A stretch of 64,000 nt of DNA from Symsagittifera roscoffensis (GCF_963678635.1 NC_087062.1:10338670-10402669), one strand, 5' to 3'; shown: positions 41,599 through 51,275, counted from the first letter of the stretch. The notes: a model not told the origin generated them from the letters alone. Translations and numbers: made by a program.

Positions 41599-43531
41599 CA
41601 GCACCATCTTGGCGTGCCACCAAAGAGCAAGCGGAAGTAAAAACGTGGAAAAAAGAGTCTCAACGACCATCTTAAACGTGTATCAGAGTACTGGAATAGA
41701 AAAGCAAGATGGTTCCAGACTATCCCTAGAGAACCACAGAAAGCTAGACGAGGTGCGGAGGTTTTTTAACAAGAAGTTCGAAGAGGAACATGATGTTCAC
41801 CGTAACCTGGCCTCGTCAGAGCAGTACTCGAGACTCAGCGAGAAGGGGGAATACCAATACGTGTCAGGAGTGATGGGAATAGCCTACAACCCCTTCTTAG
41901 ACTCAGAAACTGGAGGCGCTCACAGGAACCACGAGGTAGCGGAGCTACTGAAGTTTTGGACAGAAAGAATAGTGGAAATAGACGCGGTGGAGAAAGAGAG
42001 GCCGAGCCTGGGCCTGATTCTTGAGAAAACACCAGAGGTGGTGAGCATACCGCGCTCGAACAAAAGAGTTGAAGTGAACATGGGTGAGGGAAATGGCTTG
42101 TTAATCGCGAACTTGGGAGTGGTATGGAAAATACTAAGACCATCCTGTTGCCTACATCCCCACGCGAGTCTGATCGAGGAAACCACAGAGCGAGTGAGGC
42201 TAGCACCAACGGAGGATGAAGATTTGGCAAAGTTGAGTGTGTTGCACAAACTAATCTCACCTCAGATGCAGGAGTCAGGCGAAAAGACGAACAAGCTCGG
42301 GTCAGCAAAGAAGATGGAGCCGGGTAGCTGTCTGGATTCGACGTGTGTGAACGGAGAACACACCTGCGATGGACGGTCATGTGTCAGGATACTGTCCTTT
42401 CAAAAAGAAGATCTGGTTACTTGGTTTGAAGACATCACGGAAAGGGAGAAAAGTGAAGTGCAAATAGTTGCGGAGTGTTACGCGAGAACTACGGTGAACA
42501 TAGCGACAGCTCTCGGATTCTTCTCGAGAATGTGTAGTCTGCATTCTCTGGAGAGGCTAGAGTCTGAACACCATTTAGTGACGGCGTTGAGCGTGGAATC
42601 ATGGCCTGGAGTGTTACAGGTGACTCAAAAACATATCCGGAGCTGGAAGGTTGGTCTCGAGGCAGAAATGGGGTTTCCCATGAGCGAAGCTTATGGCCTG
42701 CCATTGAACGCAAAATCCGTGATAGGGTCAACGATGGCCAATTTGTGCGGAAGCCACTACCCACTGCACATGGCGATGGTGGAAGCATCCAACCAGAGAA
42801 TATTGGTGGACAAGGCCTTCTCAGTGCCCAAGTGCGTGAGGTTGGCCCGGGTATTGCATCACTCGCACAAGTTGTTGAGGAAAATCAGAGGGACAGTACC
42901 GAAAGAGTTGAGAGATGACTTGAGTGAAATCTGGGGAGAAGAGCTTTTGAAGTTGGAAAGTGAGAACACAAGCGATCACGAGAGACAAAACGTGATCGGA
43001 AAACCTGTGGGGGGCACTCCAAACATGGGAGAGAACGACACGATGCATGAGAAAATGATGGAGCTTGAGCCTCTCTTGGAAGCCTCGGGGGAGCGTAACC
43101 TCAGGAGCATTGAGATCACCCATGGAGAATGCCCATGCCACTGTTTAGCACAGACGGTGTGGTATCCAGACCACAAGAACCTTTGTCTGGTGTGGGATAT
43201 GCAAGAAATTCGGTCGATCGGATTACCGGATCACCGGCAGAAGGTGACGCTCTTAGTAGTGAGTACGATGCTGGCTCTGAGATGGATAGAGGAGAATATA
43301 ACGAAGTATCGGGAAGCAAAGACGCCAACGGCTGAGTCAATATATGTGATAGACTACAGCAGGAGACTCGAGTTGTTTGAAACTGCATGCAAAGTATTCG
43401 CCATACCAACGGAAGTCAGACACGTATGGAGCCGCTTGAGGTACTTTCCATGGTTTCGAGCGACACTGACGTCTTGGTTATACATGACAACGAAAGATCA
43501 CATGAGAAAGCATCAAAAGGAGTATCGATAG
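41582..43531 (+). CDS. Accessory ORF C, unrecognised
   Basis: Three ATGs (41582, 41588, 41591) lie just upstream of the TGA of ORF B (41596-41598), in the +1 frame, an overlap suited to reinitiation or frameshifting. The product is about 649 residues with no domain I recognise. Notable are a cysteine-rich stretch (CLDSTCVNGEHTCDGRSC) around residue 255, a second Cys/His segment (HGECPCHCLAQTVWYPDH) near 530, and a C-terminal basic end. It ends at TAG 43529-43531, but the same frame stays coding-like beyond (next entry). Confidence 0.6.
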   Translation: MSMMSDSTILACHQRASGSKNVEKRVSTTILNVYQSTGIEKQDGSRLSLENHRKLDEVRRFFNKKFEEEHDVHRNLASSEQYSRLSEKGEYQYVSGVMGIAYNPFLDSETGGAHRNHEVAELLKFWTERIVEIDAVEKERPSLGLILEKTPEVVSIPRSNKRVEVNMGEGNGLLIANLGVVWKILRPSCCLHPHASLIEETTERVRLAPTEDEDLAKLSVLHKLISPQMQESGEKTNKLGSAKKMEPGSCLDSTCVNGEHTCDGRSCVRILSFQKEDLVTWFEDITEREKSEVQIVAECYARTTVNIATALGFFSRMCSLHSLERLESEHHLVTALSVESWPGVLQVTQKHIRSWKVGLEAEMGFPMSEAYGLPLNAKSVIGSTMANLCGSHYPLHMAMVEASNQRILVDKAFSVPKCVRLARVLHHSHKLLRKIRGTVPKELRDDLSEIWGEELLKLESENTSDHERQNVIGKPVGGTPNMGENDTMHEKMMELEPLLEASGERNLRSIEITHGECPCHCLAQTVWYPDHKNLCLVWDMQEIRSIGLPDHRQKVTLLVVSTMLALRWIEENITKYREAKTPTAESIYVIDYSRRLELFETACKVFAIPTEVRHVWSRLRYFPWFRATLTSWLYMTTKDHMRKHQKEYR

Positions 43532-43915
43532 TTCCAGGCCGAGATTGGGCCGGAAGCTTTCAAGAGACCCCTGTTAACCCATCGAAATGGGATCACGACA
43601 GGATGGAAAAGAGTGGGTAAAATGTCTAGAGACAATACCAAAGCGAGGGAATCGATACTAGAGGAGGACTTGGCGAAGAACGTGAGCCTGAGCCTGCACA
43701 ACTCCTTTTGTTTGAACCGGGAATCAAGGGTGAAGGCACTACCCAATCAGGCAAAAAGGTTGCAGGAGCAAAGGGAATGGATGCGATCCTATGAACAGCT
43801 GAAGGCTTGGGAGGAGAACGTGATTAGCTCCGATGATGAAGAAGAACTGTTGAGACAGTTTGCCGTATCCAGTACTTCAGGAGACGGCACCTCCAAGGCG
43901 AAGAGTGCGAAATGA
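43532..43915 (+). CDS. Continuation of accessory ORF C after an in-frame TAG
   Basis: The frame of ORF C remains open from 43532 to TGA at 43913-43915 (about 127 codons; first ATG at 43622). It encodes charged sequence with NQAKRLQEQREWMRSYEQLK and an acidic ISSDDEEELLRQF. The uninterrupted frame after a single TAG suggests either a point mutation, stop-codon readthrough, or a separate small ORF. No domain recognised. Confidence 0.45.
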   Translation, partial: FQAEIGPEAFKRPLLTHRNGITTGWKRVGKMSRDNTKARESILEEDLAKNVSLSLHNSFCLNRESRVKALPNQAKRLQEQREWMRSYEQLKAWEENVISSDDEEELLRQFAVSSTSGDGTSKAKSAK

Positions 43916-44343
43916 GCGGATGGTTCGAATGGATCTTGAGTCTTGACAGGGAAAGGGGGCTTGAGTGTGGATCCGGGTGAAACCTGGGTTCACGAAAAAA
44001 ATTTTTTAACGAAACAGATATTGTTATTAATATGCTATATCTATTATATAAATCAAAATGCTGCATGACAATTTCCTTATTGAATGGGACAAAAGAAATT
44101 TTAAATAATTGGCTTGAAAAGCGAGAATTCAAGGGTGCAGGTGTGTGCAGATTTTGATTGCTGTTCAGCGGTAGTGTGAAAATTTTACATGGCTGTGAAT
44201 TTTGGGGTGTAGATAAGCTTAAGTCTGCTGCGAACTTCTGTAAAGGACCACTGGCACTGTACCTTGAGCAACACTCGGTTTTCTGGGATTCACTGGCAGA
44301 CGACAGCACGCGATGAGGAAATCGATCTTGAGTCCGGGGAGTA
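43916..44343 (+). other. 3' untranslated region and putative polypurine tract
   Basis: No ORF of note is present. The stretch holds several CTTGAG words (for example 43934, 43961) and an AT-rich segment. Immediately before the 3' LTR the sequence is TCCGGGGAGTA, a short purine-rich tract that could prime plus-strand synthesis. It is shorter than the G6 tracts of the leader. Confidence 0.4.
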
Positions 44344-45239
44344 TGTGCCAGTCGGTCATATTTGGAAGTTTGACCTTGAGAAAAGCAAGAGCACTTAATT
44401 TTGGGGTGAAAATTAATTTTTCAAAAATTCGAATGGAGCCTGTCATGCACGATTTTCTCGCGATAACTGAAAACCGAAAAAGAGAATTCAGAACGATCGA
44501 ACAACAATCGCGGGAAAGTTGCCAGATAAAACAGTGGGAAATTGCTATTCGCAATTTCTGTCAGAATAGAACGAGAGTAGAGCTGTCCCATCTGAAACAG
44601 AGACAGGCGTATTCCCGAGAACTGGATTGTCATCACTCGATTGGATTATTATTTGAACTGAACTAGAGTGAATCTTCGGTGGAAAGGTGGACAGCTTGAG
44701 TGTCCCAATGGTTCACGAGAAACTACATCCTAGAGTTAAAACTTGTCCTTGTCATTGAAACATTAAAACTCATTTAGTTACATTATTTAATTCTCGAGTT
44801 AATTACCGACTGAAGTACTTCCCTTTCTTGAGTGTGCTACGATGTGAGTACTTAATTTAATTTTCTAGAGTGTGTTTTATGATTGTTATGTTGAGGTAAG
44901 GCGAGTTTTAGGTTGATCCATCTGAAATGGATCAAAGTTCCACTGTCCAATAAAAAGTAACTTAACGGATTGTTCCAACCCGGTTTTTAACGGCGTTCGT
45001 GTATTTTGGGTATCTAGAGACATAAGTATGGGGACGTTATTATTTCTAGAGTGGGGGATATTTTGGTAGTAGCCTTTAAGCTGTAACGGGTCGTAGTCTC
45101 ATGTCACAAGCGAACCGAATTGGCTCCGACTGATTTGAGGTAGAAAAACACAAGAGATAGTGTCCCTGACTCTTGAGCCAATGGTTATAGGGCCTATTTT
45201 TCTTAAGCCTCATGTGTGACTACAGTAGACGAATGTTAC
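44344..45239 (+). repeat. 3' LTR of the giant element
   Basis: It matches the 5' LTR from TGTGCC to GTTAC with about ten differences. It contains the same hairpin and AATAAA (44949-44954). It is followed at once by the target duplication ATTC and the continuing host repeat. Confidence 0.92.
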
Positions 45240-46180
45240 ATTCATCCGATTTTCTTTGATGTTAGTACTCGTTCTTTCTTTAACACTTGATTCAGTCATA
45301 AAAACGCTACACAACATAATGTCATGGAACTGTAAAAAAAAGCAGGAACAAGAACACAAAAACAATAGATGTAGAACATTAAAACAGTTAAGTATGGCAC
45401 ATCGGGCAAAAATATTGTCATAATAAGAGAAAGAGAAGTTCTCAAGCAGTCGAGTTTTCTTCGAGATACTCGTTTGGTGTAATTTTTATGTAAAGTGTAA
45501 GTTTTTACGCCTCAATCCAAAAATATTTAAAATGTATTTTGTTTTTCGTCCGACGCACAATGAGGTAATTCAGTCGATACAGCATCTGATCTGATTTCCT
45601 CAAAGCATCTTTTTTTCTTATTATTCATCCGATTTTCTTTGATGTTAGAACTCGTTCTTTCTTTAACACTTGATCTAGTTTACCAACTCTGATCTTGTAT
45701 AATTTACTAATTTGTTTCTTTTTTTTTGCTTAATTGGGTCCAGGTTACGCAATGTAGACTGAGTTACCTTCTTTTTTGTAGGGTGAAAAGTTTTTGAAAC
45801 CCTACAAAAATGTTTATGAAACCATGTTGATTTAATAAAAAAATTATAACCTTATTTTTTCATTGTCCCATTTTGGTTTCGCCTCGACCTAGATTTACCT
45901 AAGTTGGCTAGCGTAACAGATTTGCTTAAAGCGCGGAAATTTTTTTTGAAAGCTCATTTAACGGTGCTGATTGTGTTATTTCACAGTTTTCCCTCAAGTT
46001 AACATTGTTCGAGTGATTTTTTTTTATATGTCTAGTTTTTTTTTGTCACAGTGGCTTTATCTCGTTTTCTTTCTGCTCGTTATCTCGTTTTCTTTCAGCT
46101 ATCTCGTTTTATTTAGTTGTTTTGGGATATAAAGATGAGAGCATCCTGTCAAATTTACCCCAAGATAATTTTGGGGAAAA
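45240..46180 (+). repeat. Tandem array resumed after the giant element
   Basis: It begins ATTCATCCGATTTTC, the exact continuation of the copy interrupted at 22666. It then carries ACAATAGATGTAGAACATTA (45362), the TCATAATAAGAGAAAGAG phrase (45418), AATGTAGACTGAGTTAC and GAAACCCTACAAAAA, matching about 15500-16290 of unit 1. The match fades near 46180. No ORF. Confidence 0.8.
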
Positions 46181-46900
46181 GAATTGTTAAAAGATGATAT
46201 TATTTTAGTTCCAGGATTCTTTCTTGGTGTTCATTCAAGCAATTATAGGTTTCTCAATTTATTTGGTCAAATGTTTGGGCGCTTGGGAATCCAAAAAACT
46301 GCTCTATATCGATGGTCGAAATAATAGCACAGAACAGGGCATCACAGTTATGGTAATGGTAACGACAGTTATGGTAACGACCTCTGCAAGAAACCCGCTA
46401 ACAGTTGAAATTTTAGATAATTTTTGTTTGGCAGCGCCTGTTATAAATACATCTTGCAGGCGTACAGACAAAAATTTTACCATTAAATCTCAGTTTCAGA
46501 ATAGAAATTTTCATATTCTGCTATTTTGCTTTAAAAATTTAAAAAAGCCCAGATAATTCATTTAGTTGTCTGAGTATCCACTTCGCCTTCTGCGCTGCTG
46601 TTAATTCGATAGGTCTTTCACTTGAAAGCCCCCTCCCCAGCCTAGACAAAATATATACACTGCGAATTTACTATCAAGGGGCGGGCTGTAATAGGAAATC
46701 TATCTATTATATATTTAAATGCGGGCTCAACTATCTCGCCACGTTAAAGCTTTTTCAACGTATTGTTTTTGCATGTTTAACGAAAGAATTTTTTCAAGTT
46801 CAAGCTAAATTGTATATTGCAATGGTTAATTTTTTTCTTTTTCGTTTTTCCAGGTTGAATTTAGTGGTTATATCACCGATTTTAAAATCAGCAGTCCAAT
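46181..46900. other. Intergenic stretch without a supported gene
   Basis: A frame of 110 codons at 46224-46556 contains a short TATGGTAACGACAGT direct repeat and no domain; I do not call it a gene. Nothing else is seen. Confidence 0.6.
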
Positions 46901-48270
46901 AGTGGGATACTGCCAGGATTTCCCAAAGGGATGCGAATTTTGAGAAATTGCAATTCCCAACCCTGTAGTTAGGTGCTGTTAGAGTGCTCTAAAGGATTGC
47001 GAACTTGCCTCCAAATGTGACTGCTCAAGTCCTTGTAATTTTTCAGATATGACTTTTTTGTGATTTTTTTTAAATATTTGATATTACTAACCTTGTAGTT
47101 GAGTGCTGTTAGCGTATTCTTAGGGGTTGCAAATCTTACGTCCAAATAGACTGCTCAAAATCTTGTATTTTTCGAGGTTTGACGTTTTTTTAAATGATTT
47201 TTTCCAAAATTTTCAGTTAACTTAGATTTTAAAACATTCTTAAAATTTAAAAATCTCAACCCAGTACTTGGGTGCTGCCAGGGTACTCTCAGGAGTTTTA
47301 AATCGTGTCTCTGAATATGACTACTCAAATATTTGCAGTTTTCGAGATTTGACGTTTATGGTGATTTTGTTAGAAATTTTCCGGAAAACATAAATTTAAA
47401 AAGTTTCACACACTGAAATTCTCAACCATGTGGTTGGGTACTGTGAGAGTTCTTTCATGAGTTGCACGTCTTGCGTCCAAATGTGACTGCTTAATTGTTT
47501 TTTATTCCCGAGATGCGACGTTTGTTTTTTTAAGACTTGTTCAAAGAATTGAGATATAAAAATTTCACAAAATTTGAAATTCCTATCTCTATAGCTTTTT
47601 TGTGAAAATTTAGTTTATTTTTTTTTCATCAATTGAAATTCCCAACCCTGTATTTGTGGGCTTTAGAGTACTCTCAGGTGATGCGAATGTTGCCTCCAAA
47701 AATGTTTGCTCGAATCCTTGTAGTTTTTGAGATATGACGTTTTTGTGATTTTTTTTTTCAAAAAACTTTTCAGAAAACAAATGTTATTTTTTTTGAATGG
47801 TTGAAATTCTTGACCCTGTAGTTTGGGGCTGTCAGAGTGCTCTCAAAGAAGACTGCTAAAGTTTTGAAGTTTTCGAGACGGCGTTTTTTTGCTTTTAAAA
47901 AAAATTTTTTTAGAAAACTTCAATTTGAAATTTCTCCAAGTTTGAAATTCCCAATGCTGTAATTGGGTACTGTGAGAGTACTCTCAGGATTTGCAAATGT
48001 TGCGTCCAAATGCGATTGCTCAATTGCTTTGGTGAACGAGATGCGATGTTTTTTTCAAGTCATTTCAAAAGTTTCCAACGAACTGACGTTTAAAAAAACT
48101 TCAAAACTTTATGCTTTTTCAAAATTTGAATTGAAAAGTTTTGCAGAAGAAACGCTTTGCAGATTTTGAAATTACCAAGCCTGTAAATGGGTTCTACTAG
48201 AGTACTTTTCAAAGGATGCAGATCTTATTTCCAATATATGCAGTTTTTTTATGAGTTCTCAAAAATTCGA
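46900..48270 (+). repeat. Diverged tandem repeat of about 130-220 bp upstream of EIF2D
   Basis: The same sentence recurs with many changes: 'AATTCCCAACCCTGTAGTT', 'GGGTGCTGTTAGAGT', 'CTCTCAGG', 'TCCAAATGTGACTGCTCAA', then a T-rich part with 'GAGATTTGACGTTT'. The TGACTGCTCAA landmark (or a one- to three-base variant) lies at about 47018, 47148, 47310, 47482, 47707, 47852 and 48013. Copies are too diverged for a constant period. Small frames inside are incidental. Confidence 0.7.
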
Positions 48271-48489
48271 AGCAGCGGAGGTGCGTTACACGCTAGTTGA
48301 TATTAATTAGATGTATGTAATTCGGCTTAGAAGTCTAGATAAAAAGAAATATGCTGTCTCACTCAAATTAAAAATGTTTTCTTTAATGATTTTTTGGTTT
48401 CCTAGTCATTTTTCTTCAATCTGCTTTCCTGTTTGTCTATAATACTATGACTGTCGAATATGACTAAATTATAGTTTTACGTCAGATCT

Positions 48490-48643
48490 TTTTTATCATA
48501 CCACAAAGAAAAAACCACTAATTTGAAAAAAATGTTTGAAGGTTTTTAAAGACTATGGTCGGAACATTCTGTGCTACTTGCACGGTAACCGGCTATCCTT
48601 GTTTCTACTTGTCTGCGTTTTGATACTATGTTTATTTCAGAAA
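48490..48643 (+). promoter_or_regulatory. EIF2D 5' region with splice acceptor
   Basis: TTTATTTCAG ends at 48640, a good 3' splice site only 3 nt before the ATG at 48644. Either a 5' untranslated exon lies upstream or a spliced leader is added here. The frame is open for 36 codons upstream, but those residues (a hydrophobic run) are not part of the EIF2D family. A similar sequence occurs at 51140-51275. Confidence 0.45.
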
Positions 48644-50296
48644 ATGTTTTCTAAATCAATCAAGCTCAAATCAGATAACATGACCAAATTAGGTGAGCGC
48701 AAAAAATTGAAACAACAGGCCATCAAAGACTGGTCATTATTGAAATCAGATGAAACAGTTTCAATGGATATCGTCGAAGACCTTTTCTCGACTAAAGATC
48801 CGTTGTATACAAAAAAGTATCAAGTAGCAGAACGACAACAAATAACCGTCTACTCTTCATCATCTAATTCTATAGCTTTCGAACATGACAATCTGTTAGT
48901 TCCATCCTTGTTCAGTTTATGGAAACTGAAATTAGACAGGCCATTGTTTATAGTTGCGCCTCCGGTAATTGAGATTTTGAGTCGGGGTGCCAGTTTGATG
49001 GCTCCCGGTGTTCTCAATTGGGATACAATAACCAGCTTCGACAGAGGCGACCTTTGTTTCATTGTCGCTCACGGCAGCAATATTCCGACGGTTATTGCAG
49101 CTCTGCTGATGAGTCTTGAGGAGGTGCGAAGTTGTGGCTTCAAAGGAAAGTTAGCCAATGTACTGCACATGGTTGGAGATGAGCTTTTCAAGCTTGGAAG
49201 ACAAAAAGTTCCTACCGAAGAGGAATACCTGCTGTGTAAATGCGACGAACAATTAGCATCAAATGGAGACAACACTGAAATAAACGAAGTGAGCGTATCT
49301 GAGTTGAAGCTAGATGAAAATCAGACCTCCGAATCGGTTGCCGAAGAAGCCAAAACTATGGAAGAGATACTCGAAATTTGTTTACTGACGGCTCTTAAGC
49401 TGTGTAAAAATAGTTTTCCAATTTTGTGTAGTACTTTTCAAGGTCAGTTTTTGATACCTGCTTGTCCTGATGGTTACTCAGTTGATGTCAAAAAGTCGAG
49501 GTTCAAGAAAATGTCAGTATTTTACAAAGAATATGAAGAGAAAGGCTTGATTAAGATTTCAGTTTCTGATAAAGATGTATGGAGCATTGCATCCGCTGAT
49601 TTGAGTCATATAATCTTTCGAGGCTTCAAACCAATGAAAGTTGTTTCGCCTTCGGCTAAGAACGTTGAAGACGAAGAGGACGATTCAAATGTTGACTTCT
49701 TGCAAACATTTGTTTTTCCTGAAATAACTTCTGTTTACATCGCCTCAAAACCGTTTTCGAATGTTTTCAAACATGTGGAAAAAGGTGTCGTCCTCACTGC
49801 AAATGAAGTTAGGCAAGATGTTAAAGATTATGTTCTTGCCCATTGTGAAACTGGATCGAGCGGAGTTCTCTTAGACCCACCTTTGGCTTCGTTTCTTTTG
49901 AAGAAGAATGAAAACCTGTCTCATCTGTCGTGGCAAGACGTCAATCAGCGAAGTATCGATGCTCTGCAGCCTGCATATCAAATAAAAGGGGGAAGTTTCC
50001 TCAAAGAGGTGCTAGTTAAAGGTCAATCACATCCTGTTTTGAAAGTCACTACCCACAAACGAGCTGGTAATAAACACGTGACATTAATTCAGAATCTAGA
50101 GAAGTTTGGAATCAACATGAAACAGTTCGCTAGGTTCTTACAGAACCTTGCAGCATCTAGTTCATCTGCAACAACTGACAAAGCGACAAAATGTGAAATT
50201 GTTCAGGTGCAGGGAAATCAAGTCAAATTGCTGAGAAAGTTGTTCTTAGAACAGCTCAAATTTCCTGTTAAATGTATTGACATACCTAATAAATAA
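48644..50296 (+). CDS. EIF2D: Eukaryotic translation initiation factor 2D
   Basis: A single exon encodes 550 residues (human EIF2D has 584). It delivers initiator or elongator tRNA to the ribosomal P site independently of eIF2 and helps recycle post-termination 40S subunits. The N-terminus MFSKSIKLKSDNMTKL and KKLKQQAI fit the family start, which decides ATG 48644 over the upstream in-frame ATG at 48536. A PUA-type region lies around residues 85-175 (GASLMAPGVLNWDT, FDRGDLCFIVAHG). A winged-helix region follows (CSTFQGQFLIPACPDG, DVKKSRFKKMSVF), then a SWIB/MDM2-like region (residues 385-450, LLDPPLASFLLKKNE), then a C-terminal SUI1 domain (residues 460-545, KRAGNKHVTLIQNLEKFGI, VQVQGNQVKLL). 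AATAAA occurs at 50288 (overlapping the stop) and 50302. No introns within the coding region. Confidence 0.93.
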   Translation: MFSKSIKLKSDNMTKLGERKKLKQQAIKDWSLLKSDETVSMDIVEDLFSTKDPLYTKKYQVAERQQITVYSSSSNSIAFEHDNLLVPSLFSLWKLKLDRPLFIVAPPVIEILSRGASLMAPGVLNWDTITSFDRGDLCFIVAHGSNIPTVIAALLMSLEEVRSCGFKGKLANVLHMVGDELFKLGRQKVPTEEEYLLCKCDEQLASNGDNTEINEVSVSELKLDENQTSESVAEEAKTMEEILEICLLTALKLCKNSFPILCSTFQGQFLIPACPDGYSVDVKKSRFKKMSVFYKEYEEKGLIKISVSDKDVWSIASADLSHIIFRGFKPMKVVSPSAKNVEDEEDDSNVDFLQTFVFPEITSVYIASKPFSNVFKHVEKGVVLTANEVRQDVKDYVLAHCETGSSGVLLDPPLASFLLKKNENLSHLSWQDVNQRSIDALQPAYQIKGGSFLKEVLVKGQSHPVLKVTTHKRAGNKHVTLIQNLEKFGINMKQFARFLQNLAASSSSATTDKATKCEIVQVQGNQVKLLRKLFLEQLKFPVKCIDIPNK

Positions 50297-50489
50297 GTCG
50301 AAATAAATGAAGACTGAAGCTCTTTATGATTAATTTAGGTTACTTTAAAAAAATTAAGATTGAATAATTGCCAGTGATGCTTATGAAATTAGGCTCAATT
50401 AAGATTTCTATCTATATGTTTAATAGAGTGCTATTCTTCTTGCAGTTTTTTTTACCACTTTTACATGTAAGGGCAAGGGTTACATGTAA

Positions 50490-50830
50490 AGGCAACAATA
50501 AGCAAGGGTATTGCAACCGGGTTCTAGACTTTTTTTCGTAAATAACTTAGATCACAGGACGCATCTAGACTCGTCTTCTGGTGTCGTTCATAATGAATTC
50601 AAATGTTTTAGCTTCTCCTGCTTATTTAACTTGGAGTTAACGAATACAACAGGGTCGGCAAATCTACTGGGTTCGAATCTGACCAAGACCTGTTTTTTTT
50701 CAAACGAGACCTGTTTTTCAAATTTTATTTGTCGAGCTAAGATTTGTCTGCTTATGTATCGCCGACTTAATTGCCACGTCTTAGAATCGTTTATTTTTGC
50801 TGTACACAATTTTGCATTGTAGTTGCTTTT
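50490..50830 (+). mobile_element. tRNA-like SINE, copy 2
   Basis: It contains GGGTATTGCAACCGGGTTC, CTTCTGGTGTCGTTCATAA, CTGGGTTCGAATCTGACC (B-box-like, near 50668) and, after a T-rich run, TTTGTCTGCTTATG and GACTTAATTGCCACG. It corresponds to copy 1 in reverse orientation. It lies about 200 bp after the EIF2D stop. Confidence 0.6.
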
Positions 50831-51139
50831 AGTAATTAAGCATTTTAAGTATCCGGTCGAATCGAATAGAAAATTCCAGACAAAATCAGGTACCAGAATT
50901 AATTATGGGAAGGATTAGAATTATATCTCATACCAAGCCCTGCAAGTAACTTTTATCAAAAACTTTTTTCAGTGTTGAAATAAACCAGTCTTAACATATT
51001 AGTTCAACGTCGAGCAAATCAACCAAGCGCGAAGGCTTTTAAATTGTCGATAAGTTTTTTTCAAACTGTGAAATTTTAGTTTCACTCCATTACTATGGAA
51101 TTGCTATCGATTTTGCGTAAATTCTAGTCTTTCGTTGAA

Positions 51140-51275
51140 ATCCTCATCATATCACAAAATAAGAAACGATGCAGTTTGAAAAAAGTAATTGTTTTTTTTT
51201 TTGTTTTGGTCGACTATTTCTATGCTACTTGCATGGCAACTAGCTACACTTGTTTCAATTTGTTTCTATTTTCTT
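51140..51275 (+). repeat. Duplicate of the EIF2D upstream segment
   Basis: Positions 51207-51275 resemble 48553-48620 (shared TGGTCG, TGCTACTTGCA, AAC, GCTA, CTTGTTTC), and weaker similarity extends about 60 bp upstream on both sides. The EIF2D coding sequence is not duplicated. It may be a duplicated promoter or leader segment or an interspersed repeat. Confidence 0.4.

Larger units (their letters stand above)
22667..45239 (+). mobile_element. Giant Ty3/gypsy LTR retrotransposon with accessory ORFs
   Basis: The element is about 22.6 kb long, bounded by two near-identical LTRs (22667-23563 and 44344-45239) and a 4-bp target duplication ATTC (22663-22666 and 45240-45243). Removing it rejoins CTTATTC with ATCCGATTTTC, exactly as seen uninterrupted near 21580 and 45620. 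Order inside is a long leader (23564-26215), gag, protease, reverse transcriptase, RNase H, integrase plus macro-like domain (to 34575), then about 9 kb of extra ORFs (34862-43915). Gag-pol order PR-RT-RH-IN is that of Ty3/gypsy (Metaviridae). Normal members are 5-8 kb; plant Ogre and planarian Burro elements are known giants of this order. The element is visibly less AT-rich than its surroundings. A few stops and frame changes suggest this copy is recently dead or contains sequence errors. Confidence 0.93.

Noticed and set aside
35073-43915. Accessory ORFs as a retroviral envelope gene
   Set aside because: I see no signal peptide, furin site, fusion peptide or terminal membrane anchor; the recognisable domain is an SGNH hydrolase.
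46224-46556. 110-codon + strand ORF
   Set aside because: Low complexity, contains a small direct repeat, no domain and no splice context.
48536-48643. N-terminal extension of EIF2D from the upstream ATG
   Set aside because: Its 36 residues do not belong to the family, the family N-terminus begins at 48644, and a splice acceptor separates the two.
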